Shown piece by piece: positions 28,517-37,420 of a stretch of DNA of 64,000 bases. The first letter of the stretch is position 1. The number at the start of each line of letters is the position of its first letter. The translations under genes and the position numbers were made by a program. Under the pieces are notes generated by a model. It was not told the origin of the DNA and did not search any database. It saw only the letters and a list, made by a program, of their open reading frames with translations. The stretch is from Pseudomonas sp. TNT3 (GTDB taxonomy: Bacteria; Pseudomonadota; Gammaproteobacteria; Pseudomonadales; Pseudomonadaceae), in contig NZ_WFGV02000006.1 of NCBI RefSeq assembly GCF_010095445.2, positions 1 to 64,000 on the forward strand, in the 5' to 3' direction.

Positions 28517-30546
28517 CGGACTCACGCGTGTACACGGTGGCACAGACGACCACACGATTAATTCCCAACTGCTCTGCTGACCACCTGTTGGAAGTACCTG
28601 GGGATCTGCCCGGCGTGGTGATTTTCTTGCATGGGGTCAATGATCCGGGGGCGTCGTATGAGTCGGTAGAGACGGGGCTGTGCCAAGGGGTGAATGAACG
28701 GCTGGATCGGCCTGATCTCAGGGCGGGGCGGTATGGGGCTGAATTCAGTGCGGCCAAGGCTTTACCGCAGGAGCAGAGAGGGGATGAGCAAAAATTTGCA
28801 CTCGATGATCCTGACACCTACCTCTACCAGCGAGATACCACTGATCCCAAAGTACGGAGTCTGATGATCCCGTTTTACTGGGGTTACAGGGCCGAACCGG
28901 GAGAAATCAAGCGCGATGTGAATGGCGATCCAGCAAGATTGCGTGATCAGTTCCAGGACCTATTCAACAACCGGTTGGACCGTCACTTCGCAAAGGGCGG
29001 TGGTTTCTTTGCAAATGCCACGAACAATTTGCTGGATATGTATGAGGCTGGGTTCGCAGATAAAGTGCGCCATGTGGCTCAAGTGGCATTACCCAACTCC
29101 CTGTACATGGGTAAAAGTCCTCATCGACGTTATTTCGTCTTGGCCGCGACCCGGTTAGCAATGTTGGTTAGCGAAATCCGCCGCGTCTCACCGGATGAAA
29201 CCATCACCATCATGGGCCACAGTCAGGGCACGCTGATCACCTTGCTCGCTCAAGCCATGCTGGTGGATCGGGGCGAACGCTGTGCGGACTGCGCAATCAT
29301 GGTCGCCTCGCCCTATTCAGTAATGCCCGGGAAAACACCGAAAGACTCCAACACCCTTAAAGTGCTGATCGACCTCGTGCAACAAATTACCCAATCGCCC
29401 CATACGCAGCCGCCCCTGAGCGACGTGCGTTGTGGCGTGCCGGGCTATGGCGGACGCACCGGGCCACGCTGGTCACCTGAACAGGGGCATCGTTTGGGGG
29501 CTGACGGCCAAACCGTGGTATTCCCCGAGCGCGACAATCGCGGCAAGGTTTATCTGTACTTCTGCCCGGACGACACCACGGTGGCGCTGAGGGATGTGCA
29601 CGGTATCGGTACTTACGGCGTACCGGACATGCTCCCTGATGGCCGGCCAGCCATGAACGCTTTGCAATCCTTGCGCTTCTATCAGCGTTTATGGACCAAG
29701 CGTGTGCGCGAAGGTGAACCCGTGCTGGTCGGCAAGGCTCCGCAACAGGATTTTATTAGAGCAAAAGGCGAAGCGCGTTATCCCGGTGGTTGGTCTGCCG
29801 CAGCAGTTGCCTCGCGAGCACCGATTCAGGACGGCCAGGAGCGCAACATCAACGCAGAGCAACTGCACCCGCCTCATGAGCCGCAGATGTTCGGTGGCGA
29901 AGCACTGACAGGCTCGACTCACAAGGCGGGCATGGATCGCCCTGATGCTGTGTCGCAAAACGCTGCACTGGGCAACCCAAGCGCAACCTTCAAATGGATA
30001 TTCGTCCAAAACCTCTCCGATCGAATCGACGTGGAAGGCGTGCGCGACCGCTGGAACCATGGCAAAGAGCCGGACGATCAGACCCACGCCTTCCGCCGCA
30101 CTGCTGTGTCCGGTATTGCATTGCTCGACACCAAGGACCACTACCGCTACGAACGTGAGGAAACGCCAAACGAAATTCGTGCGCGCATGGAAGTCGACCC
30201 TAAGGAGTGGAGTGACAACAGCTATCACTCGGCGGTGTTACGCAGCCCGGAAAACCATCGCTGGGTAACAGCGATGGATATCGCGATTGGGCAGGCGAAG
30301 TGTCTGGATGATCCGGTGATGCGCGAGGTGTTGGTGGCGATTGCGGATTGGAAGATGGACACAAAAAGGTACTTCGATGAGGTCACAAAAATGGAGGGAT
30401 GGTCGCGCCTGGCTGCACATACGCGGACATTGGTGAATGCCTGCTACTTGTATTACCAAGAAGGAACATTCCCTCCCAAGGATCTGGTATCGCTTACCCC
30501 GCCAACCATTGTGTCGTCCTCTTCGGTAGAAGGTGTAGGCAAATGA
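28513..30546 (+). CDS. tle3: Tle3-family T6SS lipase effector
   Basis: Tle3 effectors are alpha/beta-hydrolase phospholipases delivered by VgrG into the target periplasm. The 677-residue protein has an oxyanion segment VVIFLHGVNDPGASY (about residue 36), the nucleophile elbow GHSQG with S237, and the C-terminal DUF3274 domain (IFVQNLSDRIDVEGVRDRW about 500-520). No signal peptide is present, as expected for a T6SS cargo. ATGA overlaps link it to vgrG upstream and to the DUF2875 gene downstream. Phospholipase activity is inferred from family. Confidence 0.9.
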   Translation: MTDSRVYTVAQTTTRLIPNCSADHLLEVPGDLPGVVIFLHGVNDPGASYESVETGLCQGVNERLDRPDLRAGRYGAEFSAAKALPQEQRGDEQKFALDDPDTYLYQRDTTDPKVRSLMIPFYWGYRAEPGEIKRDVNGDPARLRDQFQDLFNNRLDRHFAKGGGFFANATNNLLDMYEAGFADKVRHVAQVALPNSLYMGKSPHRRYFVLAATRLAMLVSEIRRVSPDETITIMGHSQGTLITLLAQAMLVDRGERCADCAIMVASPYSVMPGKTPKDSNTLKVLIDLVQQITQSPHTQPPLSDVRCGVPGYGGRTGPRWSPEQGHRLGADGQTVVFPERDNRGKVYLYFCPDDTTVALRDVHGIGTYGVPDMLPDGRPAMNALQSLRFYQRLWTKRVREGEPVLVGKAPQQDFIRAKGEARYPGGWSAAAVASRAPIQDGQERNINAEQLHPPHEPQMFGGEALTGSTHKAGMDRPDAVSQNAALGNPSATFKWIFVQNLSDRIDVEGVRDRWNHGKEPDDQTHAFRRTAVSGIALLDTKDHYRYEREETPNEIRARMEVDPKEWSDNSYHSAVLRSPENHRWVTAMDIAIGQAKCLDDPVMREVLVAIADWKMDTKRYFDEVTKMEGWSRLAAHTRTLVNACYLYYQEGTFPPKDLVSLTPPTIVSSSSVEGVGK

Positions 30547-32219
30547 TGGAATGTCAAAAGAACACATCACAACGACCTGAACTCAAGCCCTATTTCCGGG
30601 GTGTAATAATACTGATAGCAATCTTGTTGGGCTTTTTACTGTTCGTCATATATATAACGCCAGCTGAAGATTTGAAACCAAAGGAAATGGGGGCTTTTAT
30701 GCGCTGGGGAGTTGTGAGTGTTTTGATTGGCTCCGTGTTGGCCTACAGCGGGCATTGGTTTGCCAAGCAGGTAATTCATGAAAAGGAACAACTCTCAACC
30801 TACAGAACTAAAGTCATCACAGACTCAGTCGAGCAAAATGCGACAAAAAAACGCACGTATTCGCTTGAAATACGAGGGGTGGGCTTGGCGGTTCATGGGT
30901 GGTATCAATCATCGGTGTGGCGAAAAGTTGGAGAGAGAGCAGACAACTTTATATCAATATATTCGCGAGATCCCAAAGATTACAAAGCCTCCCTAACGTC
31001 CAGATCAAATTCTAATCGGCTCGCTACTCGTGCTGCTTTCACGTTTTCGGCCAGCGATTCGGTCGCGTACTGGCCATTACCTGTGTTTGCTATAGCGCCG
31101 CCCAAACAGCCTGAAGATACGGGAGCTGCCGCAAACATTCTGGATGGGCGCAATGCCGCCACATTGGGTGTCACTCTGTTCCTATGGCAGGACGCGGAAA
31201 ATACAACCCATGCCCAAAGCATGATTGAGCGCTTATTCAAGTTCTTTGACGACAATCCCATGGTGCCGCAAGCATTGATCGTGAGCGAAGACGGTGATAT
31301 CACCCGGAACGGATATCGAGTGGCCGGCACACCTGGACTGCAAAATGTTCAGGTCGTACCGACCATTTACACAAGCGTTACTGGCCTGCTGGTCACGCGT
31401 TCAGATCGCGTAGACCGTTTTATCCGTCCCTTTGCCACAAACGAATCCGAGGACAACCAAAACAAAAACACCGACATGGGCAAGTTGTGGGCTTTTTACT
31501 GGAAGCATTCGCCGCTGTTCAGAACAGTATATGAAGACGCCAAGCGTGCCGAGGGAATCAAGGACCCTTATGGCCCCGGCACCATGTCCACCGCCTACTG
31601 GCAATCTCAACTCCCCACCCTCTGGAAAACACTGAGCAACCGAGGCCCCGGCCACTTCGAACCCTCTCCATGGCTCCCGGTACGCTGGGCCAACCATCAA
31701 GTCAAAGAGTTCGACAAAGCCCCTATCCTCGGCTACCTGCACCGCCCCATCAAAGTGCCGATGCAGGACGAAAACGGCAAACTGCTCAAGCCGGCACTTC
31801 AGGCCAAAGCCCTTCAAGCTGGCTGGCAACAGGCGCTGGAAACCCTACCCGAAGGTGAAAAGCCGGTCCGCGTGTTCTACGACAGCACCGACAACACCCA
31901 CGGCGAAATCGCCCTGACCCTCGCGCTGCACAGTCTCAATACCGACGGAACGGGACTCGAAATCGGCAACGTCGAAGAGGGGTACGACATCGGCCGTCGC
32001 CTGGGTAACACCGGTGTGAGCAGTGCCTCGGTCGAAATCAACCTAGCGACCATTGCCAGTTACAAGGACGGCGGCGTCAGTGCAGTGGTCTACACGGGAG
32101 ATGACGGCAGCGTGACGGTGCAAATGGTCCGCCCGCCGGACGAAGCCCGCAAACTAAAAAACCAGCAAACCCACGGCGTCGACCCCTTCACATTTCGCAT
32201 GCCGGGGCGAACGCCATGA
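30543..32219 (+). CDS. DUF2875 membrane protein, Tla3-like adaptor or immunity candidate
   Basis: The 558-residue protein has two membrane segments (about 20-39 and 57-76), a cytoplasmic-looking basic N-terminus and a large C-terminal domain with GVGLAVHGWYQ and ALTLALHSLNTDGTGLEIG. DUF2875 proteins are encoded next to tle3; in P. aeruginosa Tla3 (PA0259) brings Tle3 to VgrG2b. The two-membrane topology predicts the large domain in the cytoplasm, fitting an adaptor. As there is no separate periplasmic Tli3-type immunity gene, an immunity role cannot be excluded. The first third is AT-rich compared with its neighbours. Confidence 0.82.
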   Translation: MMECQKNTSQRPELKPYFRGVIILIAILLGFLLFVIYITPAEDLKPKEMGAFMRWGVVSVLIGSVLAYSGHWFAKQVIHEKEQLSTYRTKVITDSVEQNATKKRTYSLEIRGVGLAVHGWYQSSVWRKVGERADNFISIYSRDPKDYKASLTSRSNSNRLATRAAFTFSASDSVAYWPLPVFAIAPPKQPEDTGAAANILDGRNAATLGVTLFLWQDAENTTHAQSMIERLFKFFDDNPMVPQALIVSEDGDITRNGYRVAGTPGLQNVQVVPTIYTSVTGLLVTRSDRVDRFIRPFATNESEDNQNKNTDMGKLWAFYWKHSPLFRTVYEDAKRAEGIKDPYGPGTMSTAYWQSQLPTLWKTLSNRGPGHFEPSPWLPVRWANHQVKEFDKAPILGYLHRPIKVPMQDENGKLLKPALQAKALQAGWQQALETLPEGEKPVRVFYDSTDNTHGEIALTLALHSLNTDGTGLEIGNVEEGYDIGRRLGNTGVSSASVEINLATIASYKDGGVSAVVYTGDDGSVTVQMVRPPDEARKLKNQQTHGVDPFTFRMPGRTP

Positions 32220-32485
32220 CCCATCCCATCTGTCTAGGCGATTCCACCAGCAGCGGCGGCACGGTCGTGTTCTGCCAGTTTGAAAGTACTCATTGCATTA
32301 ACGGCAAAACACCGGCGGTCGTGGGGGACAAGGCTACATGCCCATTGCATAAGGGCGAATTCGCCTTCATCGAAGGGCATTCGCACCGGCGTATGAAGGG
32401 CATACCTGTCGTATTGCAGGGGCATCTCCTGGCTTGTGGCTGTCATGGTGTTGCGAGTAATGCGCTGAACGTGAGAGTGACTTGA
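32216..32485 (+). CDS. PAAR-domain spike tip protein
   Basis: The 89-residue PAAR protein begins ICLGDSTSSGGTV and has VVGDKATCPLHKG and VLQGHLLACGCHG, whose His/Cys residues form the zinc tip. PAAR proteins sharpen the VgrG spike. The start overlaps the DUF2875 gene by 4 nt, completing a four-gene translationally coupled cargo operon. Confidence 0.9.
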   Translation: MTHPICLGDSTSSGGTVVFCQFESTHCINGKTPAVVGDKATCPLHKGEFAFIEGHSHRRMKGIPVVLQGHLLACGCHGVASNALNVRVT

Positions 32486-32550
32486 GCGGTAATCCCGGCG
32501 TTTCGGCCCTACAAAATAAACGCGAAAAATTTTGTTGTTTAGGCTGGCGT

Positions 32551-32644
32551 CATCGCGGGCAAGCCTTGCTCCCACAGGTTTCATGTCGGCCGCATAAATT
32601 GGCGTTCGACGCATGACCTGTGGGAGCAAGGCTTGCCCGCGATG
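32551..32644. repeat. REPIN-type inverted repeat pair
   Basis: A 29-nt arm (32551-32579, starting CATCGCGGGCAAG) has a perfect inverted copy at 32616-32644 with a 36-nt spacer. It follows the T6SS module and is the only structure seen in the 264-bp gap before the HutC-type regulator. Confidence 0.88.
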
Positions 32645-32749
32645 GCGGCTGATCTGACCCATCCCGCCATCATGAAAAACTCCAACCTCCCGTCACCTCC
32701 CTGAAATATTCCTTGCTGATCCAGACCCGTTTCGGTTATCACTTTGTAC

Positions 32750-33463
32750 ATGATTAGACAGGTACGATTTGACAAGAAACAACGGGTGGTCGACGAACTC
32801 ATTCGGCGGATCGAAAGTGGCCTCATGGAGGACGGCTTTCTGTTGCCGGGCGAGCATCAGTTGGCTCAGGAATTCAAGGTCAGCCGAGGGACGCTGCGCG
32901 AAGCCCTGGCCGAGCTGAAACGGCGCAACTACATCGCGACCCAAAGCGGTGTCGGTTCCATCGTCACATTCGACGGTGTAGTGCTCGATCAGCAGAGTGG
33001 CTGGGCGCAGGCATTGGCCGACAGCGGGGCGCTGGTCAATACCGAAGTGCTGCGGCTGGAGGCGGTGGACCGGCCTGATTTGTTGTCGCGTTTCGGCACT
33101 GAGAAGTTCATCACCCTCGACCGTCGCCGTCGCTCCAACGATGGCACAGTGGTCTCTCTCGAACGCTCGTTGATGCCCGCCACTGGAGGCCTGGAAAGCC
33201 TGCCGCGGGTCGGCCTGATCGACAATTCCCTGACCATCACCCTGGCCGCCTATGGCTACATCGGTGACCGTGGTGATCAATGGATCGGCGCCGAACCCTT
33301 GAGCGCGGAGGACGCCGAGTTGTTGGGTCGTCCGGTTGGCACCGTCTTTCTCAAGGCGCTACGCACCACGTACGACCGGCAAAATCGCTTCATGGAACAG
33401 GTCGAAAGCCTGCTCGATCCCGTGCACTTTCGCCTGCACCTGCAATTTGGAACTTCAAAATGA
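32750..33463 (+). CDS. HutC-family GntR regulator (YegW-like)
   Basis: The 237-residue protein has a winged helix (about 8-72, with LAQEFKVSRGTLREALAELKRR) and a C-terminal UTRA effector domain (about 95-230, with MPATGGLESLP). A TTG two codons earlier is less likely than the ATG at 32750. The stop overlaps the glycohydrolase gene as ATGA, so it heads its own operon; autoregulation is plausible. Confidence 0.87.
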   Translation: MIRQVRFDKKQRVVDELIRRIESGLMEDGFLLPGEHQLAQEFKVSRGTLREALAELKRRNYIATQSGVGSIVTFDGVVLDQQSGWAQALADSGALVNTEVLRLEAVDRPDLLSRFGTEKFITLDRRRRSNDGTVVSLERSLMPATGGLESLPRVGLIDNSLTITLAAYGYIGDRGDQWIGAEPLSAEDAELLGRPVGTVFLKALRTTYDRQNRFMEQVESLLDPVHFRLHLQFGTSK

Positions 33464-34467
33464 CCACGCTCAATCGTGCCCTCGGCGCGTTTTATGGACT
33501 GGCCTTGGGCGATGCACTGGGCATGCCCACGCAATCCTTGAGCCGTGCTGATATCAAGGCGCGCTTCGGCCAGATTACCGACCTGCAAGACGCAGGTCCG
33601 GATCAACCGATCGCAGCGAATATGCCGAAAGGATCGATCACCGATGATACCGAGCAAGCGATTCTGGTCGGTCAACTGATGATCGAGGGTCGGGGCACTA
33701 TCGAGCCGGCGATGCTCGCTCAGCGGCTGATCGAGTGGGAAGCCGAGATGCAGGCCAAGGGCTCGCAGGATTTGCTCGGCCCTTCGACCAAGCGTGCCAT
33801 CGAGATGATTCTTGCCGGCCATTCGCCGGAAGAGGCGGGACGCTACGGCACCACCAATGGCGCGGCGATGCGCATTACCCCCATCGGGATCGCGGCAGAC
33901 GTTGCTGATCCTGAACGCTTCATTAACGCAGTGGTGCAGGCCTGTCAGGTGACCCACAACACCACGCTGGGGATTTCCAGCGCGGCGGCGGTGGCGGCGG
34001 TGGTTTCCGCCGGGATCAATGGCACGGACCTTGGCGAAGCCTTGAACCTCGGCCAGCAGATGGCTCAGCAATCCGAAGGTCGCGGCCACTGGGTGGCGGG
34101 TGGGCGTATTGCTTCGCGTATCAGTTGGGCGCGGAGCATCAGTGTCGACAGCGACAAGGCCTTGCTGGCTGACCTGCTGTACGACGTCATCGGCACCTCC
34201 GTTGCTTCGCAGGAGTCGGTGGTCGTGTCGTTTGCCCTGGCCCAACAGGTGGCGATCGGCGAAATGAGCGCCTTTGAGTCGCTGTGCATGGCGGCCAGTC
34301 TGGGGGGCGACACCGACACCATCGCGGCTATCCTCGGCGCGATGCTGGGGGCCTGCCTGGGCCTTGAGAGCTGGCCGGTGGCGATGATCGATCAGGTCAA
34401 AGCCGTCAACGGGCTGGAGCTTGAGCCGTTGGTGCAGGGTCTGTTGGCTCTGCGCAGACAGGACTGA
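33460..34467 (+). CDS. ADP-ribosylglycohydrolase family protein (YegU-like)
   Basis: The 335-residue all-helical DraG/ARH-type enzyme has the dinuclear metal motifs GDALGMP, GSITDDTEQA and GGDTDTIAAILGAMLGA. The family cleaves N-glycosidic bonds between ADP-ribose or related groups and their partner. In this operon, with a permease and a PfkB kinase, a nucleoside-like N-glycoside may be the substrate instead of a modified protein; this is inference. Start at 33460 by 4-nt overlap with the regulator. Confidence 0.88.
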   Translation: MTTLNRALGAFYGLALGDALGMPTQSLSRADIKARFGQITDLQDAGPDQPIAANMPKGSITDDTEQAILVGQLMIEGRGTIEPAMLAQRLIEWEAEMQAKGSQDLLGPSTKRAIEMILAGHSPEEAGRYGTTNGAAMRITPIGIAADVADPERFINAVVQACQVTHNTTLGISSAAAVAAVVSAGINGTDLGEALNLGQQMAQQSEGRGHWVAGGRIASRISWARSISVDSDKALLADLLYDVIGTSVASQESVVVSFALAQQVAIGEMSAFESLCMAASLGGDTDTIAAILGAMLGACLGLESWPVAMIDQVKAVNGLELEPLVQGLLALRRQD

Positions 34468-34601
34468 CTCCATCGTCGGAGTGCCGTCTATTCGAATCAT
34501 TCACCCGCAATGGATCGCGCAAACACGGCCCGGATGGCCGGATGTTATGTCGACTTCCGTCATTGCCGACAACCACAAAAATGGCAACAGGAGTATTTCA
34601 C

Positions 34602-36068
34602 ATGAGTTCATCAACCGCCGGGCAAAGCGCCGGCCAGCTGGAAACCCGGGGCATCGAACCGGTGCCGGAAGCGGAATGTAACGGTCATCCGCTGCAACTG
34701 TTCTGGGTCTGGTTCGCGGCCAACATTTCCATTCTCGGCCTGCCGCTGGGCGCCACGCTGGTGGCGTTTCGCGGCCTGGCGATCTGGCAGGCAATCATCG
34801 TCGCCATCCTCGGCGCTGCCGGCTCCTTTGCGGTGGTTGGCATCATTTCCATCGCCGGTCGGCGTGGCCGCGCACCGAGCCTGACACTGTCGAGGGCAAT
34901 CTTCGGCGTGCGCGGCAACATCGGCCCGACGCTGGTCTCGCTGATGTCGCGCCTGGGATGGGAAACCGTCAACACCACCACCGCAGCGTTCGTCTTGCTG
35001 TCGCTGTGCTCGATCCTCTTCGGCTCGCCGGTGGAAGCCAAAAGCGCCCCCGTGCTGACCCTGATCTTCATTGCGATTTTCGTGCTGCTGACCTTGTCGG
35101 TCTCCGGCCTCGGTCACGCCACGCTGCTGGTGATCCAAAAGTGGGCCACCTACGTGTTCGGCGCGTTGAACATTGTGGTGGGCGGTTTTCTCTGCGCCAC
35201 CATCGACTGGAGCGCAGTGTTCAACGCCACGCCGGCCCCGCTGAGCGCAATGATCATCGGCGTCGGCACCATGGCCGCCGGTACCGGGATCGGCTGGGCG
35301 AACGCGGGTGCGGACATGTCGCGCTATCAGCATCGCAGTGTCAAAGCCGTACGCCTGGTGGCTTCGGCCGCCTTCGGTGCGGGGATTCCGTTGGTGTTGC
35401 TGATCACCCTCGGCGGACTGCTGTCGGTGGGCAACAACGACCTGGCCTCGGCCACTGACCCGATCGTTGCGATCCGCGACATGTTGCCGACCTGGATGGC
35501 CGTGCCCTACCTGATCACTGCGTTCGGCGGTCTGCTGCTGTCGAACAACCTGTCGGTCTACTCTGCTGGCTTGACGACCCTGACCCTTGGCCTGAAGGTC
35601 AAACGGGTCTACGCCGTGGTCGTCGATATCGTCGCGATCTTCGCGGGTTCGATCTATTTCATGCTGATTGCCGACAGTTTCTACGGCCCGTTCATTACCT
35701 TCATTTCGCTGTTGGCGGTGCCGATCACTGCGTGGGTCGGGATCTTCGTAGTCGATCTGATTCACCGTCATTACTACAGCCCCAAGGACTTGCTGGACGT
35801 CAGCCCGAGCAGCGCCTATTGGTATGCCGGCGGCGTAGAGTGGCGCGCATTCGGCGCCTGGGCTCTGGCGATCGTGTTGGGCTTCAGCTTCACCACCATC
35901 GGCACCACCGAGCAAACGCTCTGGTTTCGCGGGTTCCTTTCCGACTCCTGGCTGGGACATAACGGTCTCGGCTGGATCGTGACGTTCCTGGTGGCGGGCG
36001 GAATCTACTGTGTATTGGGCGGTGCGAAAGATCGTCGCCCTGGTTTGGTCGAGAACGCTCATGCCTAG
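34602..36068 (+). CDS. NCS1-family purine/cytosine permease
   Basis: The 488-residue inner-membrane protein has about twelve hydrophobic segments and the NCS1 features of cytosine/purine/thiamine permeases (FWVWFAANISILGLPLG, GTGIGWANAGADMSRY). Such carriers take up nucleobases, allantoin or related compounds with Na+ or H+. AGGAG precedes the ATG at 34602, 134 nt after the glycohydrolase gene. The nucleobase-like substrate suits a nucleoside or N-glycoside salvage role for the operon. Confidence 0.88.
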   Translation: MSSSTAGQSAGQLETRGIEPVPEAECNGHPLQLFWVWFAANISILGLPLGATLVAFRGLAIWQAIIVAILGAAGSFAVVGIISIAGRRGRAPSLTLSRAIFGVRGNIGPTLVSLMSRLGWETVNTTTAAFVLLSLCSILFGSPVEAKSAPVLTLIFIAIFVLLTLSVSGLGHATLLVIQKWATYVFGALNIVVGGFLCATIDWSAVFNATPAPLSAMIIGVGTMAAGTGIGWANAGADMSRYQHRSVKAVRLVASAAFGAGIPLVLLITLGGLLSVGNNDLASATDPIVAIRDMLPTWMAVPYLITAFGGLLLSNNLSVYSAGLTTLTLGLKVKRVYAVVVDIVAIFAGSIYFMLIADSFYGPFITFISLLAVPITAWVGIFVVDLIHRHYYSPKDLLDVSPSSAYWYAGGVEWRAFGAWALAIVLGFSFTTIGTTEQTLWFRGFLSDSWLGHNGLGWIVTFLVAGGIYCVLGGAKDRRPGLVENAHA

Positions 36069-36990
36069 ATTGCTGCATACCGGCCAGGTCATGATCGACC
36101 TGGTCATGTCCGTCGACGCGTTGCCTCTATCGGGTGGTGATGTACTGGCGCAGTCCGCCAGTTTCGAAGCAGGCGGTGGCTTCAACGTCATGGCGGCGGC
36201 CCAGCGCAATGGTTTGCCGGTGGTGTACCTCGGTCGTCATGGCACCGGTCGATTCGGCGATCTGGCGCGGGAGGCCATGAACGCCGAAGGCATTCGCATC
36301 GGCATTGCACACCCTGCCGAGCGCGACACCGGCCTGTGCGTCGCAGTGACCGAAGCGTCCGCCGAACGCAGTTTCATCTCTTATATCGGTGCCGAGGGCG
36401 AACTGACGGCCGAAGACCTGGCCAGTGTGCCGGCCGAGGCGGGGGATTATGTCTACGTCAGCGGCTACAGCCTGCTGCATGGCGGCAAGGCACAGGCGCT
36501 GGTGGATTGGGTGCTGGCGTTACCGAAAGGCATCAATGTGGTCTTCGATCCAGGGCCGCTGGTGGATTCGCCGGAGGCTCCGTTGATGCGGTCGTTGTTG
36601 CCGCGCATTGATCTATGGACCAGTAACAGCGTCGAAGCGCTGCGGTTCGCCGGAGTGTCAGAGATTGGCGAGGCGCTGACTTCGCTGGCCGACCATCTGC
36701 CACCCGATGTGCTGATGGTGGTGCGCGATGGTCCGCAGGGATGCTGGGTCGAACAGCGTGGCGAGCGTCGGCATGTCCCGGGCTTCAAGGTCGAGGCGGT
36801 GGACAGTAACGGTGCTGGCGATGCCCATGCCGGGGTGTTTGTGGCGGGGTTGGCACAGGGATTGTCAGTGGATGACGCGGCGCGGCGCGCCAATGCTGCA
36901 GCCGCACTCGCAGTGACCCGATGGGGGCCGGCGACTTCACCCGGTGCGGCTGAAGTGGATGCGTTAATCCGAGAGACTTTCGCCTGTTGA
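36061..36990 (+). CDS. PfkB-family carbohydrate kinase (YegV-like)
   Basis: The 309-residue ribokinase-like enzyme has the N-terminal glycine motif AGGGFNVMAAAQRNG and the C-terminal signature DSNGAGDAHAGVF with the catalytic aspartate. The start at 36061 overlaps the permease end by 8 nt. It probably phosphorylates the sugar freed by the glycohydrolase. The substrate could be ribose, a ribose analogue or a nucleoside. Confidence 0.88.
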   Translation: MPRLLHTGQVMIDLVMSVDALPLSGGDVLAQSASFEAGGGFNVMAAAQRNGLPVVYLGRHGTGRFGDLAREAMNAEGIRIGIAHPAERDTGLCVAVTEASAERSFISYIGAEGELTAEDLASVPAEAGDYVYVSGYSLLHGGKAQALVDWVLALPKGINVVFDPGPLVDSPEAPLMRSLLPRIDLWTSNSVEALRFAGVSEIGEALTSLADHLPPDVLMVVRDGPQGCWVEQRGERRHVPGFKVEAVDSNGAGDAHAGVFVAGLAQGLSVDDAARRANAAAALAVTRWGPATSPGAAEVDALIRETFAC

Positions 36991-36999
36991 TCTGGCCCT

Positions 37000-37022
37000 T
37001 CGCGGGCAAGTCGCTCCCACAG
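37000..37022. repeat. Single REP element
   Basis: One CGCGGGCAAGTCGCTCCCACA-type half (GCGGGCAAG...GCTCCCAC) just after the kinase gene, without an inverted partner of the same class nearby. Confidence 0.6.
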
Positions 37023-37034
37023 TGATTTGTGTTG

Positions 37035-37108
37035 AAAAGATCGCAGTGGCGGCAAACCCTGAATCAGCTGTAACCCGCTGCGGGCACCGACCCAGCCTGC
37101 GATCTTTT
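37035..37108. repeat. Inverted repeat of the AAAAGATCGCAG class
   Basis: AAAAGATCGCAG (37035-37046) and CTGCGATCTTTT (37097-37108) are perfect 12-nt inverted arms. The same class recurs at 39915-39977. In the convergent space between the PfkB gene and the next minus-strand gene it may also end transcription. Confidence 0.75.
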
Positions 37109-37121
37109 GATTTTCAGCGAA

Positions 37122-37376
37122 TTAAACGTCCAGCTTTCGCGCCTCTTCCACGCCCGCAGCGCTGAGTTTGATCGGCAGGTGCAAAGAGTGTTCGCCGGCC
37201 TCGTTACAGGTCACATGCCCGTGGTGAATCAGGCCACGTTCCTGCAAGGCGGCGAGGGTACTGGCCACGACTTTTTCCCCTCGGTAATTGTCCAGGACCT
37301 CTTTGCCCAGCCCACTCGGGTGGGCGTGCAGCAGGCGGGTCAAGACTTCTTTTTCAAGGTTTTTATCGACGTTCAT
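37122..37376 (-). CDS. Small winged-helix-like hypothetical protein
   Basis: An 84-residue protein with no signal peptide. The helical N-terminus (NLEKEVLTRLLHAHPSG) followed by ASTLAALQERGLIHHG and a beta-like tail suggests a winged-helix fold, but no family is recognised. AGAGGT 4 nt before the ATG supports translation. It is 44 nt downstream of the exported protein gene on the same strand. Confidence 0.65.
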   Translation of the reverse strand: MNVDKNLEKEVLTRLLHAHPSGLGKEVLDNYRGEKVVASTLAALQERGLIHHGHVTCNEAGEHSLHLPIKLSAAGVEEARKLDV

Positions 37377-37420
37377 GCTTACCTCTTCATGGATGTGGAT
37401 AGGTCGCTCGCGTCGGCGAA

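Noticed and set aside
25961..32485. Prophage tail region
   Set aside because: VgrG and PAAR resemble phage spikes, but the Tle3 lipase and DUF2875 genes and absence of other phage genes point to T6SS cargo.
34611..36209. A 532-codon minus-strand frame opposite the NCS1 permease
   Set aside because: Low-complexity Gln/Arg/Asp-rich translation typical of antisense of a membrane protein gene.
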